A program made the translations under genes and the position numbers. The notes beneath the pieces are model-generated. The model saw only the letters and a program-made list of their open reading frames with translations, had not been told where the DNA came from and made no database searches. Shown in pieces: positions 1 through 8,900 of a stretch of DNA of 64,000 nucleotides. Source of the DNA: Arthrobacter sp. ISL-5 (lineage in GTDB: Bacteria > Actinomycetota > Actinomycetes > Actinomycetales > Micrococcaceae); assembly GCF_018613835.1 (NCBI RefSeq), contig NZ_JAGGPM010000011.1, positions 1 through 64,000 on the forward strand, written 5' to 3'. Each line of letters opens with the position of its first letter. Within the stretch, counting starts at the first letter, position 1.

Positions 1-109
1 CACTTTAAGTTGACGAAACACACAATCCCAAACACGATTGCCACCATCGTCCGAAACTGCCGAGGCGAGTGTGTGAAGCCACCACGAATGGCCAGGTGAA
101 TCACCGCTG

Positions 110-169
110 CTTGTCATTCTGATAGCCCCATGATCGCTGGGCGGGTCCCCTATCAAAACGACGCCCAAA
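110..169. repeat. short degenerate inverted repeat, copy 1
   Basis: GTCATTCTGATAG (113-125) faces CTATCAAAACGAC (150-162); the arms match at 11 of 13 positions. The same outer sequence occurs at 50404-50602, where about 140 extra bases sit between the arms. It may be a small non-autonomous mobile element or a solo end of one. The rest of 1-323 holds no gene I can support. Confidence 0.45.
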
Positions 170-323
170 CCAACGATCGCGGACAGTAACAAGAGAGGGT
201 GAAGTGAGACACGAGCAACGGAAACACTGACCGTCAAGCCCCCGGAGTGGCCGTCCTCCGCCCCCAGGCAGAGGGGCACACCTGCAGTCCTCGAAGCATC
301 GTGGAACTCTCACCCGGGTCGGC

Positions 324-388
324 GGGTGTCATGACGTCGCACTCTTCCATGGGTGTCATGACACCCATAGACTGGTCTCAAAGACCAG
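324..388 (+). promoter_or_regulatory. candidate operator array of the antitoxin gene
   Basis: GGGTGTCATGAC (324-335) is followed by the perfect 16-base palindrome GGGTGTCATGACACCC (351-366), then by CTGGTCT-CAA-AGACCAG (372-388). The last dyad ends a few bases before the AGGAG at 393-397 that serves the ATG at 406. Ribbon-helix-helix antitoxins usually bind such dyads and repress their own operon, so these are plausible operators; that role is inferred. Confidence 0.5.
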
Positions 389-405
389 CGAACCAGGAGC
401 GCAGC

Positions 406-918
406 ATGTCAGCCGGCACGACACGGCATACCATCCGCATCGAAGACCAGCTCTGGAAAGAAGCACACTCCAAGGCAACCAGACACGGCACCACCGTCTC
501 CGAACTCATCCGGGCAGGACTGCGCAATTACGTTTCCGGCGCAACTGCTTCCAAGCATGCTCCTTTTAGACACACCCTCGCGGATTCGCTGGTGTATTTG
601 GTTCCCGACGCCCTGGAAGATCTGCAAGGCCCTGCATCCGGCATGGTGGAGCTTCCCATCCACCTGGACTGGGGTCCGGACAGCCGCTATCTCGTTCAGG
701 AGGACGGCAGCTGCAGTACGCTCTACCAGCTGACACTGCAGAACTCGGGGTCAATCGATGAAATCTGCAGCATCGTCAATGCGGTCCGGCTGGCCGCCCT
801 ATGGCCTTCGTTGCGGCTTCCCGTCCGATGCAGACGGGCATGGGAAAAAGCATTCCCCCAGCTGCCCACACAACGCGAATCCAAGGAACATCCTTCATGG
901 ACCAAGCTCAACGAGTAG
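406..918 (+). CDS. ribbon-helix-helix type antitoxin-like protein, partner of an AbiEii-like toxin
   Basis: The 170-residue protein begins with about 45 residues resembling a ribbon-helix-helix or Arc-like DNA-binding unit (TIRIEDQLWKEAHSKA, then a TVSELIRAGLRNYV helix). No family is recognised for the rest. I chose the ATG at 406 because AGGAG lies at 393-397 and the homology-like region starts there; an upstream in-frame ATG at 247 has no such support. Its 3' end overlaps the next gene by 22 bases, an arrangement typical of a toxin-antitoxin operon. It is probably a DNA-binding antitoxin and autoregulator. Because the downstream toxin is broken, it may now be an orphan. The call rests on fold and context, not on a known family name. 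Confidence 0.55.
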   Translation: MSAGTTRHTIRIEDQLWKEAHSKATRHGTTVSELIRAGLRNYVSGATASKHAPFRHTLADSLVYLVPDALEDLQGPASGMVELPIHLDWGPDSRYLVQEDGSCSTLYQLTLQNSGSIDEICSIVNAVRLAALWPSLRLPVRCRRAWEKAFPQLPTQRESKEHPSWTKLNE

Positions 919-1545
919 CGACCGAAATAGCCCTGTCCGTTCTCTCCGAAGACGGGTTCATCCTCGCTGGCGGTCAGGCGCTGGCCGAGCATGGTGTCAT
1001 CGATCGTTTGTCCAAGGACGTCGACCTTTTTGCATTGCACCGAAAGCACACCCCCGAAACATTTGCAGCATCCGTGCAGAAGATGACTGTTGCCCTTGAA
1101 TCCGCCGGATACACCGTCGAGATCACCCGTCTATACCAGGAGTTCGCCAGTCTCACAGTGGACAAGGACGGCACAACGGTCGTGATGGACCTGGGGCTGG
1201 ACTGGTGGGAGAACAAGCCCGCAGTCGTGGATCTCGGACCCGTCCTGTCTCTCAAGGATTCCGTGGCGGCAAAGCTGATCGCGGTCTATTCACGCGGTTA
1301 GGCCCGCGATTATCTGGATGCCTATTCAATCCTCACCAGCGGCCGATTCACGCACGAGCAGTTGATTGCCCTGTGCCAACGCAGGGACCCGCACCTGGAC
1401 CTTGGCATGTTCGCAGCATCAATGACCCGCTACCGGGAATTGCCAACGTCCGAATACACCAAATACGGCCTGCCGACCGCCGAGCTTTCCACACTAGCCC
1501 GGGGTTTTCATGAGGGTGCCGTCCCTTGGGTGTGGTTAAGCGACG

Positions 1546-1614
1546 AAAGGTGCTTCTGAGCTGGGAAAATAGTGTTGTTGACGCACTTTTCTACCGGCTG
1601 AAAGAAGCACCTTT
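1546..1614 (+). promoter_or_regulatory. leader inverted repeat before the IS1380 transposase
   Basis: AAAGGTGCTTCT (1546-1557) and AGAAGCACCTTT (1603-1614) are perfect 12-base complements, with the second arm ending three bases before the transposase ATG. RNA containing both arms would hide the translation start. Only transcripts entering from outside, or starting before 1546, would include the first arm, so this could limit transposase synthesis when the element sits inside a transcribed gene. Confidence 0.5.
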
Positions 1615-1617
1615 CTG

Positions 1618-2976
1618 ATGTCCAAGATTACCGGAGTTTTTCCGTCCCTTCCTGTCGCCACGACGGGGCAGGCGCTGGTCTCTCATGCCGGGCTGAATGT
1701 CGTGACGTCCTTTGTTGACGCGCTGGGGTTCCGAGACTTGTGCGAGGACCGTTTGGGCCAGTTTGTCCCGTCCGGGGCGTGGCATCGGCCCGGCACAATC
1801 CTGGGCTCGTTGGCGGTCATGCTCGCCGGCGGCGGGGAACACGTCTCCGATCTGGATATCCTGCGGACCGGTGCCGGTGTCTTCGGTAAGGTTGCTTCGA
1901 ACGCGACGATCTCGCGGTTCTTTGAGCGGACCGTGACCAACCCTGACCTCTTCAGCTACGGCTTCGCGACGTTGACGCGGGAGTTGCGTTCCCGGGCGTG
2001 GGAAGCTGCGGAGGAGCGGAACCCGGCGTTGAAGGCCACAGCGCTGGATCCGCTCATCGTGGACTTGGATGCCACCCTCGTCACCTCGCACAGTGACAAG
2101 GAACAAGCCGTCGGCACATACAAGGGCGGGTATGGGTTTGCTCCGTTTATCGCCAGTGTTGATTACGGCGCAGGCAACGGGACCGGGGAGATCCTGGCAG
2201 CACTCCTGCGTCCGGGTAATGCCGGGGCCAACAGCGCCCAGGACCACATCAAGGTCTTCACCCAGGCTATCGCCCAACTCCCCGACGACTTCTACGACCA
2301 GCAGGGAAAGCTCATCGGCGAAAAGATCCTCGTGCGCACTGACAGCGCCGGGGCGTCCCGGAAATTCCTGCATTACCTCGCATCATTAGGGGTGCAGTTC
2401 AGTGTCTCCTACCCGGTCCCGGTGATGAAGGCCAACATGATCGCGTGGATCACCGACAAGCAGTATTGGCAACCCGCGCTCGACCAGGACGGCAACGAAC
2501 GCACGGACGCGTGGGTCGTTAACGCCACCGACGTCCTCGGGCTCACCGACTACCCGTCCGGCACGAACCTCTACCTGCGAGCCGAACCGCTGCACCCGGG
2601 AGCGCAGGCGACGCTGCTGGATGTGGACGGGCACCGCGTCACGGCTTTTCTGACGAACTCACCGCGCTGGCACGGGCCCACTCTTGATGCCCGGCACCGG
2701 GCCCGGGGACGGTGTGAGAACCGGATCAAAACCCTGAAGAACACCGGGCTCGGTAAGCTGCCATTCTTCGATTTCCACGCCAACCAAGGCTGGGCCAACA
2801 TCGCCACCCTGGCCATGAACCTGGTGGTCTGGCTGCAACTGGCCACGCTGCCAACCGGCCACAAAGCCCGCGGATGGGACATGAAACGGTGGCGTTACCG
2901 GCTCTTCGCTACCGCCGGGAAACTCATCACCCGGGCCAGGCGGACCCGGCTGCTGATCCCTGACAAAGCGCCTTAA
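1618..2976 (+). CDS. IS1380-family DDE transposase
   Basis: This 452-residue protein is a full-length IS1380 transposase. The presumed catalytic acidic residues are visible as Asp149 or Asp151 in VDLDATL, Asp242 in VRTDSAGAS and Glu367 in CENRIKTLK, in family order and spacing. It would catalyse cut-and-paste movement of its own element. The ATG at 1618 lies directly after the second arm of a 12-base inverted repeat, and no strong Shine-Dalgarno sequence is exposed, so translation may be structure-limited. The frame is intact and the terminal repeats are good, so the element could still move. Codon use does not obviously differ from that of its neighbours. Confidence 0.92.
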   Translation: MSKITGVFPSLPVATTGQALVSHAGLNVVTSFVDALGFRDLCEDRLGQFVPSGAWHRPGTILGSLAVMLAGGGEHVSDLDILRTGAGVFGKVASNATISRFFERTVTNPDLFSYGFATLTRELRSRAWEAAEERNPALKATALDPLIVDLDATLVTSHSDKEQAVGTYKGGYGFAPFIASVDYGAGNGTGEILAALLRPGNAGANSAQDHIKVFTQAIAQLPDDFYDQQGKLIGEKILVRTDSAGASRKFLHYLASLGVQFSVSYPVPVMKANMIAWITDKQYWQPALDQDGNERTDAWVVNATDVLGLTDYPSGTNLYLRAEPLHPGAQATLLDVDGHRVTAFLTNSPRWHGPTLDARHRARGRCENRIKTLKNTGLGKLPFFDFHANQGWANIATLAMNLVVWLQLATLPTGHKARGWDMKRWRYRLFATAGKLITRARRTRLLIPDKAP

Positions 2977-3535
2977 AGCGGCACGATCACCACGCTCTTG
3001 GCTGCCATTTCCGAGCTGAAAAGCAGCCTCCGACATCGGGCCCGCCTCCTGGCCTGAGAACCACTCGGCTGGCCCCTTCAACCCCCAGCACGACCCATCG
3101 GAGACGTGGAACCCGACGCCCACCCAGCGACAACCGGCCTCACCAGCATGCCCAAAACCACAGAATCCAACCCGGACTCGAATCAAACCCGGACCTGGCG
3201 GCCAACCCGACCCTCATGAAATATCCGGGCTAGGCACCACTCTCGACAGTTTCGCCCGCACGATCCAGCAAAACGAAACAATCGCAAGCACGACAGTCCA
3301 TCCTGCTAACCTCCTTGGCCCGGGAAACCCCGAGTCCGGAATCGACCTGCACTAAGAGCCTTGGGCGGTTGAATCCCGACCGCTCCCGGACCTTGAAGAG
3401 TTATCAGGCCCTCGAAGCGACAGCAGTTCTCTCCGTTGTGGTCGCTGGATTCGCCCGCATCCACCGACCAAGCCTTAATCGCGCAACCCCTGCGTAAGCG
3501 GCCGATACCCGGGCCGTCGCGAAAGGAGCAACAGC

Positions 3536-3694
3536 ATGTCGGCGCCGAATCAATTCCTCGTCTACGCCACCGACGTGGAGCGAGCGACGAACTTCTACCG
3601 CGACCTGTTCCAATCCAAAGCTCCCGATCTCGAAGACCTCGGCTTCATCTGCCCCAGGGCGGGAACTTGCACTACACCTGCCGATTCCAGGTGA
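3536..3694 (+). pseudogene. truncated VOC-superfamily (glyoxalase-like) gene
   Basis: The ATG at 3536 has a good ribosome site (GAAAGGAG at 3521-3528) and encodes 52 residues. The first 38 have the look of a VOC-fold module: FLVYATDVERATNFY followed by RDLF. The frame then loses similarity and stops at 3692-3694, far short of the usual 110-130 residues. It is best read as a broken glyoxalase/bleomycin-resistance-type gene. No metal ligands can be assigned and no activity is expected. Confidence 0.5.
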
Positions 3695-4047
3695 GCGACA
3701 GGTTAGGGTCAGCGAACCCCCAGCAGCCTGCTTCGCACCCCTCGAATAACCGTGTGTACCAGTTAGGGAGGGGCCCTGAAAGGGGCCTCTCCCTGTGTCC
3801 GGTTCCGCTGCTCCCCCACCCCGAAAAGGGCTGCAATGTCTGCGGAGAGAGTGCGCGGTCAAGGGCGGGCCGGAGGCTCATCTCGCAGTGACGCGAAGCG
3901 CCGTTGACGGCGCACCAGGAGCATCGACGATTCGCGGGAACCTACCGGAACAGTCACCTGCGGTTGAGCACTCCCTCGCTCGCGAACGGGGGCCGGAGGC
4001 TCCTTTCGTTGCTGTCCCCCTTGGGCTTAACTTCATCGCCGCTTTAG
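3695..4047. other. intergenic stretch with one GC-rich hairpin
   Basis: No gene is supported here. AGGGAGGGGCCC (3765-3776) and GGGGCCTCTCCCT (3782-3794) form an imperfect hairpin with a TGAAA loop but no T-run. It may act as a weak or bidirectional end signal between the plus-strand remnants and the minus-strand allophanate hydrolase gene. Nothing else stands out up to 4047. Confidence 0.3.
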
Positions 4048-5913
4048 TCACTCGACTCGCCGCTCCAATCGGCTGTTCGAGTGCGAGCCTCTGGTGAAGC
4101 CTGTCAAGGCGGCCTCGCCTAGCCCTTTCCACGAGAACTGCCGTGAGGCATCCCTCGGAACAGCTAACCAATCGCCGTAGTGCGTGATGTCCCTGCCTTC
4201 CGAGGCGGCCAAGGCGTCGCACTCGAATCCGACGGCCGTGGAGCCGTCCTCAAGGAGGGTCGAACCCAGCAGCATGGGTTCCGGGAGGGCGGCAAGGAAT
4301 CGACCAATGGCCGCTTCGGGGAGGATCCACCTTTCGGCCGTCAATGCGGCTCCTTCGTTCGAACGATACACCCCCGGCTTTGGCGGCAGGGTATCGAGGG
4401 AAACCATTCGGTACTGCGCTGCGGTCCGTACTACGCCGTCCCAGGCGGCCCCGAGCCGTTCAAGTTCGTTGGCCAGCGGTTGGCCCTTGCGGTGTGCGCC
4501 CACGACTATCAGGGATACTGCTGAGGCGCCCGCAACAACAGGCCAAGGAATTGATGACGTCGAGGCGTGGGATGCGGCAGTTGCGGCGCCGTCGGCGAAC
4601 AGCACTGGAGCGGTTGGGGTTGATTCGACTCTGCGTGCAATGTCGGCCGCCACAGCATCATCGAAGGTCCGGCTCACCACGGTCAGGCCGAACTGCGAAC
4701 CTTCCACCTCGCCGGCGGGAACAGCCATTGCACATAGGTCGAACAGGTTGCAGAAGTTCGTGTAGGTGCCCATCAAGGAGTTCACTCCCACCGGGTCCGC
4801 GGCCACCTCGACAAGCGTCGGGTGGAACGGCGCCGTGGGGACCAGGAGCGCGTCGAAACCTTCCAGCCGTGCCATCGCCTTTTGCTTCAGCTCTTCCAGT
4901 TTGCCTGTATCAGCAACGTAGCGGTGGGCAGGCAGCCTGCCGGCAGCCCGGATGATGCCCCCCACCGTGGTGTCAATATCTGCCTCCCCTTGCACGCCGC
5001 CCTCGGACGCTTCGATATAGTCGCCGACGGCGACATAACGCTCAGCCACCAGCGCGCCGTCGTACAGCAGCCGCGCTGCCTCGAGGAAGGCGTCGAATTC
5101 GATGGCCTCGGCGTCCACCCCGGAGGCGCGCAGCCGGTCGATCTGTTGTGTGAACTCGGCGGCCCAGGCGCCGGGCAGCGCCGGCAGGATGGCAGGGTAC
5201 GCGACGCGTGGCTTCGATGGTGCTGCAAGCCGGAGATCGGTGGGCCACGCCCGCGATCCACCCGCCATGATGCCCATTGCGAGCTCCGCCGTGGACAACT
5301 CGCGGGCGAAAATGGTGACGGCATCCCAAGACCGGCAGGCAGGGACAACGCCGGCGGTGGACACAACGTTCAGCGTGGGTTTGATGCCCACGATTCCCTG
5401 CAGTCCGGCGGGCACCCGGCCTGATCCTGCGGTGTCAGTTCCGATGGCGATGTCCACCAGACCCAGTGCCACCGCCACCGCGGAACCGGAGCTGGAGCCG
5501 CCGGAGATGAAGTCCGGATTGCGGGAGTCCCGGACTGCACCGTACGGGCTGCGCGTCCCCACCAGCCCCGTGGCGAACTGGTCGAGGTTGGTGGCGCCCA
5601 GGACCAGAGCACCCGCGGCACGGAGGCGGGCCACGGCTTCCGCGTCCCGCTCCGGCAGGTACGAGAAGCCGGGGCACGCCGCCGTCGTCGGGATGCCCGC
5701 GACGTCGACGTTGTTCTTGACGGCGAGCAGCAGACCGGCGAGCGGAAGGTTTGCGCCGCCGGCAACGGCCGTGTCAATGGAAGCGGCTTCGGCCAGGAGC
5801 TCCGACTCGCCCCGCAGGGTTATCCAGATTTCCGGCCGGTCCACAACCTCGACGGCGGCGAGGGCGCCCCGGACCCGAGTGGTGGCAGCACCGGTGATGG
5901 TTGCGGTGGTCAT
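4048..5913 (-). CDS. atzF: allophanate hydrolase
   Basis: The 621-residue protein hydrolyses allophanate to ammonia and carbon dioxide, the last step after urea or guanidine carboxylase. It has the amidase-signature fold: the catalytic lysine in LLLAVKNNVDV and the Gly/Ser stretch SGGSSSGSAVA with the Ser-cis-Ser residues. The extra C-terminal domain of AtzF-type enzymes (IVVGAHRKGQPLANEL, later PPKPGVYR) is present, so length and architecture are complete. Its ATG (5911-5913 on the complement) overlaps the stop of the carboxylase gene as ATGA, which indicates translational coupling. It is the last gene of a five-gene minus-strand operon. Confidence 0.92.
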   Translation of the reverse strand: MTTATITGAATTRVRGALAAVEVVDRPEIWITLRGESELLAEAASIDTAVAGGANLPLAGLLLAVKNNVDVAGIPTTAACPGFSYLPERDAEAVARLRAAGALVLGATNLDQFATGLVGTRSPYGAVRDSRNPDFISGGSSSGSAVAVALGLVDIAIGTDTAGSGRVPAGLQGIVGIKPTLNVVSTAGVVPACRSWDAVTIFARELSTAELAMGIMAGGSRAWPTDLRLAAPSKPRVAYPAILPALPGAWAAEFTQQIDRLRASGVDAEAIEFDAFLEAARLLYDGALVAERYVAVGDYIEASEGGVQGEADIDTTVGGIIRAAGRLPAHRYVADTGKLEELKQKAMARLEGFDALLVPTAPFHPTLVEVAADPVGVNSLMGTYTNFCNLFDLCAMAVPAGEVEGSQFGLTVVSRTFDDAVAADIARRVESTPTAPVLFADGAATAASHASTSSIPWPVVAGASAVSLIVVGAHRKGQPLANELERLGAAWDGVVRTAAQYRMVSLDTLPPKPGVYRSNEGAALTAERWILPEAAIGRFLAALPEPMLLGSTLLEDGSTAVGFECDALAASEGRDITHYGDWLAVPRDASRQFSWKGLGEAALTGFTRGSHSNSRLERRVE

Positions 5914-8900
5914 ACTGCTGCCTCTTCCAGTTCTTTGGTCTCCACTTTGCTGCTCCCGGCGATTTCGGATTGGTCGCTGCCAAGGACCACCAGCGCTTCG
6001 CCGGCGACTACCTGTGATCCGGCGGCCGGAAGCACGCGCAGCACCACGCCATCGCACGGCGCTTCCAGCACTGTTTCCATCTTCATCGCCTCGAGGGACA
6101 CCAGCGGCTGGCCCTGCAATACCCGGTCGCCGGCAGCCGCATCAACCTTCCAGACGCTCGCGGCAAATGGTGCGGAGATTAGGGATCCTCCATCCGGAAC
6201 CACCACCTCGTCGGCGGGCGGGGCCACGACGGCGGCAACCGCCTCCGCCCGGTCAAACTCGCCGGCGTCGGCCCACGCCTGCCGCTCGACGGCGAACGCC
6301 GCACCCTGCTTTTCCCGGAACGCGGCGATCGAGTCGCGGTTCTCTTCCAGGAACTCCTCATGCTCAGCCAGCGAGAAAGTGCCGTCCTCAATCTCGACAC
6401 CGCGGCCCCTTCCGGCAGCCATGTCTGCCCGGAGGTCCAAGAGTTCCTCGGGGCTGACAGGGTACCAGGAGATCCGGTCGAAAAAGCGCAGCAGCCAGGG
6501 TGAGCCCGGTTCGAACGGGGCAGAGTCCGCGTATCGCGACCAGACCTGCGTCGTGCGGCCCACGAACTGGTAGCCGCCGGGTCCTTCCATGCCGTAAACG
6601 CACATGTACGCGCCGCCGATCCCCACCGCGTTTTCCGGCGTCCAAGTGCGGGCCGGGTTGTATTTCGTGGTGACCAGCCGATGCCGCGGGTCCAGCGGCG
6701 TGGCCACCGGGGCGCCAAGGTAAACATCACCCAGTCCCAGGACCAGGTACTCGGCGTTGAAGACGGTGTCGAACACGTCGTTGACAGAGTCCAACCCATT
6801 GATCCGGCGGATGAATTCGATGTTCCAAGGGCACCACGGGGCATCGTCCCGGACGCCTGCCATGTAGCGTTCAATCGCCTCACGGGTGGCAGGATCGTCC
6901 CAGGACAGCGGCAGCCTGACGGTACGGCTGGGAACCACCAGTTCCGAACTCGCCGGCAGTGCCGCCTCGATTTCCTGCACGAGTCCCAGCAGGCGCTTCG
7001 TGGACAGGACGGAAGGATCCACCTTGATCTGCAGGGAGCGGATTCCCGGGGTGAGATCCACGATGCCGGGCAGGCGGAGCTGTTCGATGCGCTGGTGCAG
7101 TGCGTGGACCCTGGCGCGCAGGGCGAGGTCCAGCACCATCTCGCCATACTCCACCAGCAGGTTGTCGTCCCCGGAGCGGCGGTAGGTGACCGCGGGCCGG
7201 CCGGAGCCTTCGGGCACCCGGCCCATCACGCCGTCGTCGCCGTCCCCTCGCGCGGTGCGGCTACCTGCGGCCGCCAACGTTGCCAGGTTCGCCGTTGACA
7301 GTCTTGCCGTCGACAGATCCCGGGACCATCCGGGGTCACCCGGCAGCACCAACTGCCGGCCAGGGCCCAGGTCCTTGGCCGACGGCGCCTGGCTCACCTG
7401 GACGGGAACGAACCGGACCTTGTCCCCCGGCCTCAGCTGGCCGAGCTTCCACCGGTCCGCCGTCACCACGGTGACCGGGCAAACGAACCCGCCCAGGCTG
7501 GGTCCGTCGGGGCCTAGCAGGATGGGCGTATCGCCGGTGAAGTCAAGGGCACCTACAGAGTACGCAGTGTCATGGATGTTGGACGGGTGCAGGCCTGCTT
7601 CCCCGCCATCCATGCGGGCCCAGCGCGGCTTGGGACCGGTCAGCCGGACTCCGGTGCGTGCCGAATTGAAGTGAACTTCGTATCCGGAGGCGTACAGCTC
7701 CTCAATGTCTTCGCGCTGGAAGAATTCGGGGGCCCCGTGCGGGCCTTCCGCGACGGCCAACTCCCAGGCCGAGGTCAGGGCAGGCCGGCTGTCCACCGGC
7801 ACCTCGGACATCGCTGCTTTCTGGAGGGCCGCGCCCGCGGCGCCGAACTCACCCGGAACAACTGCCCGGAGCACGTCACCGGCGCGCAGGACCCGCCCGG
7901 CGTGTCCGCCGAACTGGCCCAGGGTGAAGGTGGATGCGCTCCCCAGGTACTGCGGGATATCCAGGCCGCCCTGGAACAGGATGTACCCGCGGAGCCCGTG
8001 TCCCGCGGCAGTGCCGACGTCGAGCGTTCCACCCGCGGGCACTGTGACTGGTGCCCACGTGGGCACGGCAGCACCGTCAACTGTGACTGTGACGTCCGCG
8101 CCCGTGACGCAGATGGTAGTGGCTTGTGTGAAGGTCAGGCTGGGACCGGTCATGGTGAATTCCAGGCCGGGGGCGCCTTCGGGGTTGCCCAGCGCCGTGT
8201 TGCCCAGCCGGAAGGAAAGGTCATCCATGGGGCCGCTGGGCGGGACGCCTATCTGCCAGAGGCCGGTGCGGCCGGGCCAGTCCTGCACGCTTGTCTGCAG
8301 TCCCGGCCGGCCCACGGTAATGCGCGGTTCGGGGTCTCCCACCGTGTCCAAGGTGCTGGTGGAATGCTGGACACTGCGGACCACGTCCATTCTACTCACG
8401 GCACGGAGCATTCCCAGGTTGGTCTCGATGCCGTCGATCCGGGTGCCGGCGATCGCGGAGGCGAGCCGGTCGAAGGCTTCGGAGCGCGTCGGAGCGGACG
8501 TGATGATTTTGCCCAGAAGGGGATCGTAGTTGGTGGACACCTCGGTGCCGGTTTCCACCCAGGCGTCCACGCGGACACCTTCTGTAGCAGGGTAGACAGC
8601 GTTGGTGACCGTTCCGGCGCTGGGCTGGAACCCGCGGGCAGGATCTTCGGCGTACACGCGTGCTTCCACTGCGCTGCCGGCAACCGGCAGGCTGTCGGGT
8701 ACGCCGGCAAGGACAGTGCTGGCCTCCTGGCCACCCTGTGCCAGCCGCAGCATCCACTCCACCAGGTCGACGCCGGTGACGGCCTCGGTGACGGGATGCT
8801 CCACCTGGAGCCGGGCGTTGACCTCGAGGAAGGAGGCTTCGCGGCGGGAAGGGTCGTAGACGAATTCAACGGTTCCGGCGGAGCGGTAGTTAAGGGACGC

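Larger units (their letters stand above)
1498..3229 (+). mobile_element. IS1380-family insertion sequence
   Basis: The 1732-base element has terminal inverted repeats at 1498-1517 and 3210-3229, both ending in TTTCATGAGGGT and identical at 17 of 20 positions. It is flanked by CTAG at 1494-1497 and 3230-3233. I read these as a 4-base target duplication, since excision of the element with one copy restores the interrupted reading frame exactly. It carries one transposase gene. About 230 bases follow that gene, more than is usual inside an IS, and I see no second gene there. The element appears complete. Confidence 0.9.
897..3355 (+). pseudogene. AbiEii-like nucleotidyltransferase toxin, inactivated by a nonsense codon and an IS1380 insertion
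   Basis: The reading frame from ATG 897 encodes GGQAL and SKDVDLF, the nucleotide-binding and metal-binding motifs of AbiEii/MNT-like nucleotidyltransferases. A TAG at 1299-1301 ends it after 134 codons, yet the same frame continues convincingly (ARDYLDAYSILTSG) until 1497. There the IS1380 element begins. Removing bases 1498-3229 and one CTAG copy joins the frame again, and it runs to TAA at 3353-3355, restoring a 241-codon gene of usual family length. GAG to TAG is a likely origin of the nonsense codon. Two independent lesions mean no full toxin can be made. A truncated 134-residue product remains possible. Confidence 0.8.

Noticed and set aside
5102-6457. A 451-codon plus-strand frame opposite the allophanate hydrolase and carboxylase genes
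   Set aside because: Arg/Pro/Ala-rich shadow translation with no recognisable motif; both minus-strand genes have full family signatures.
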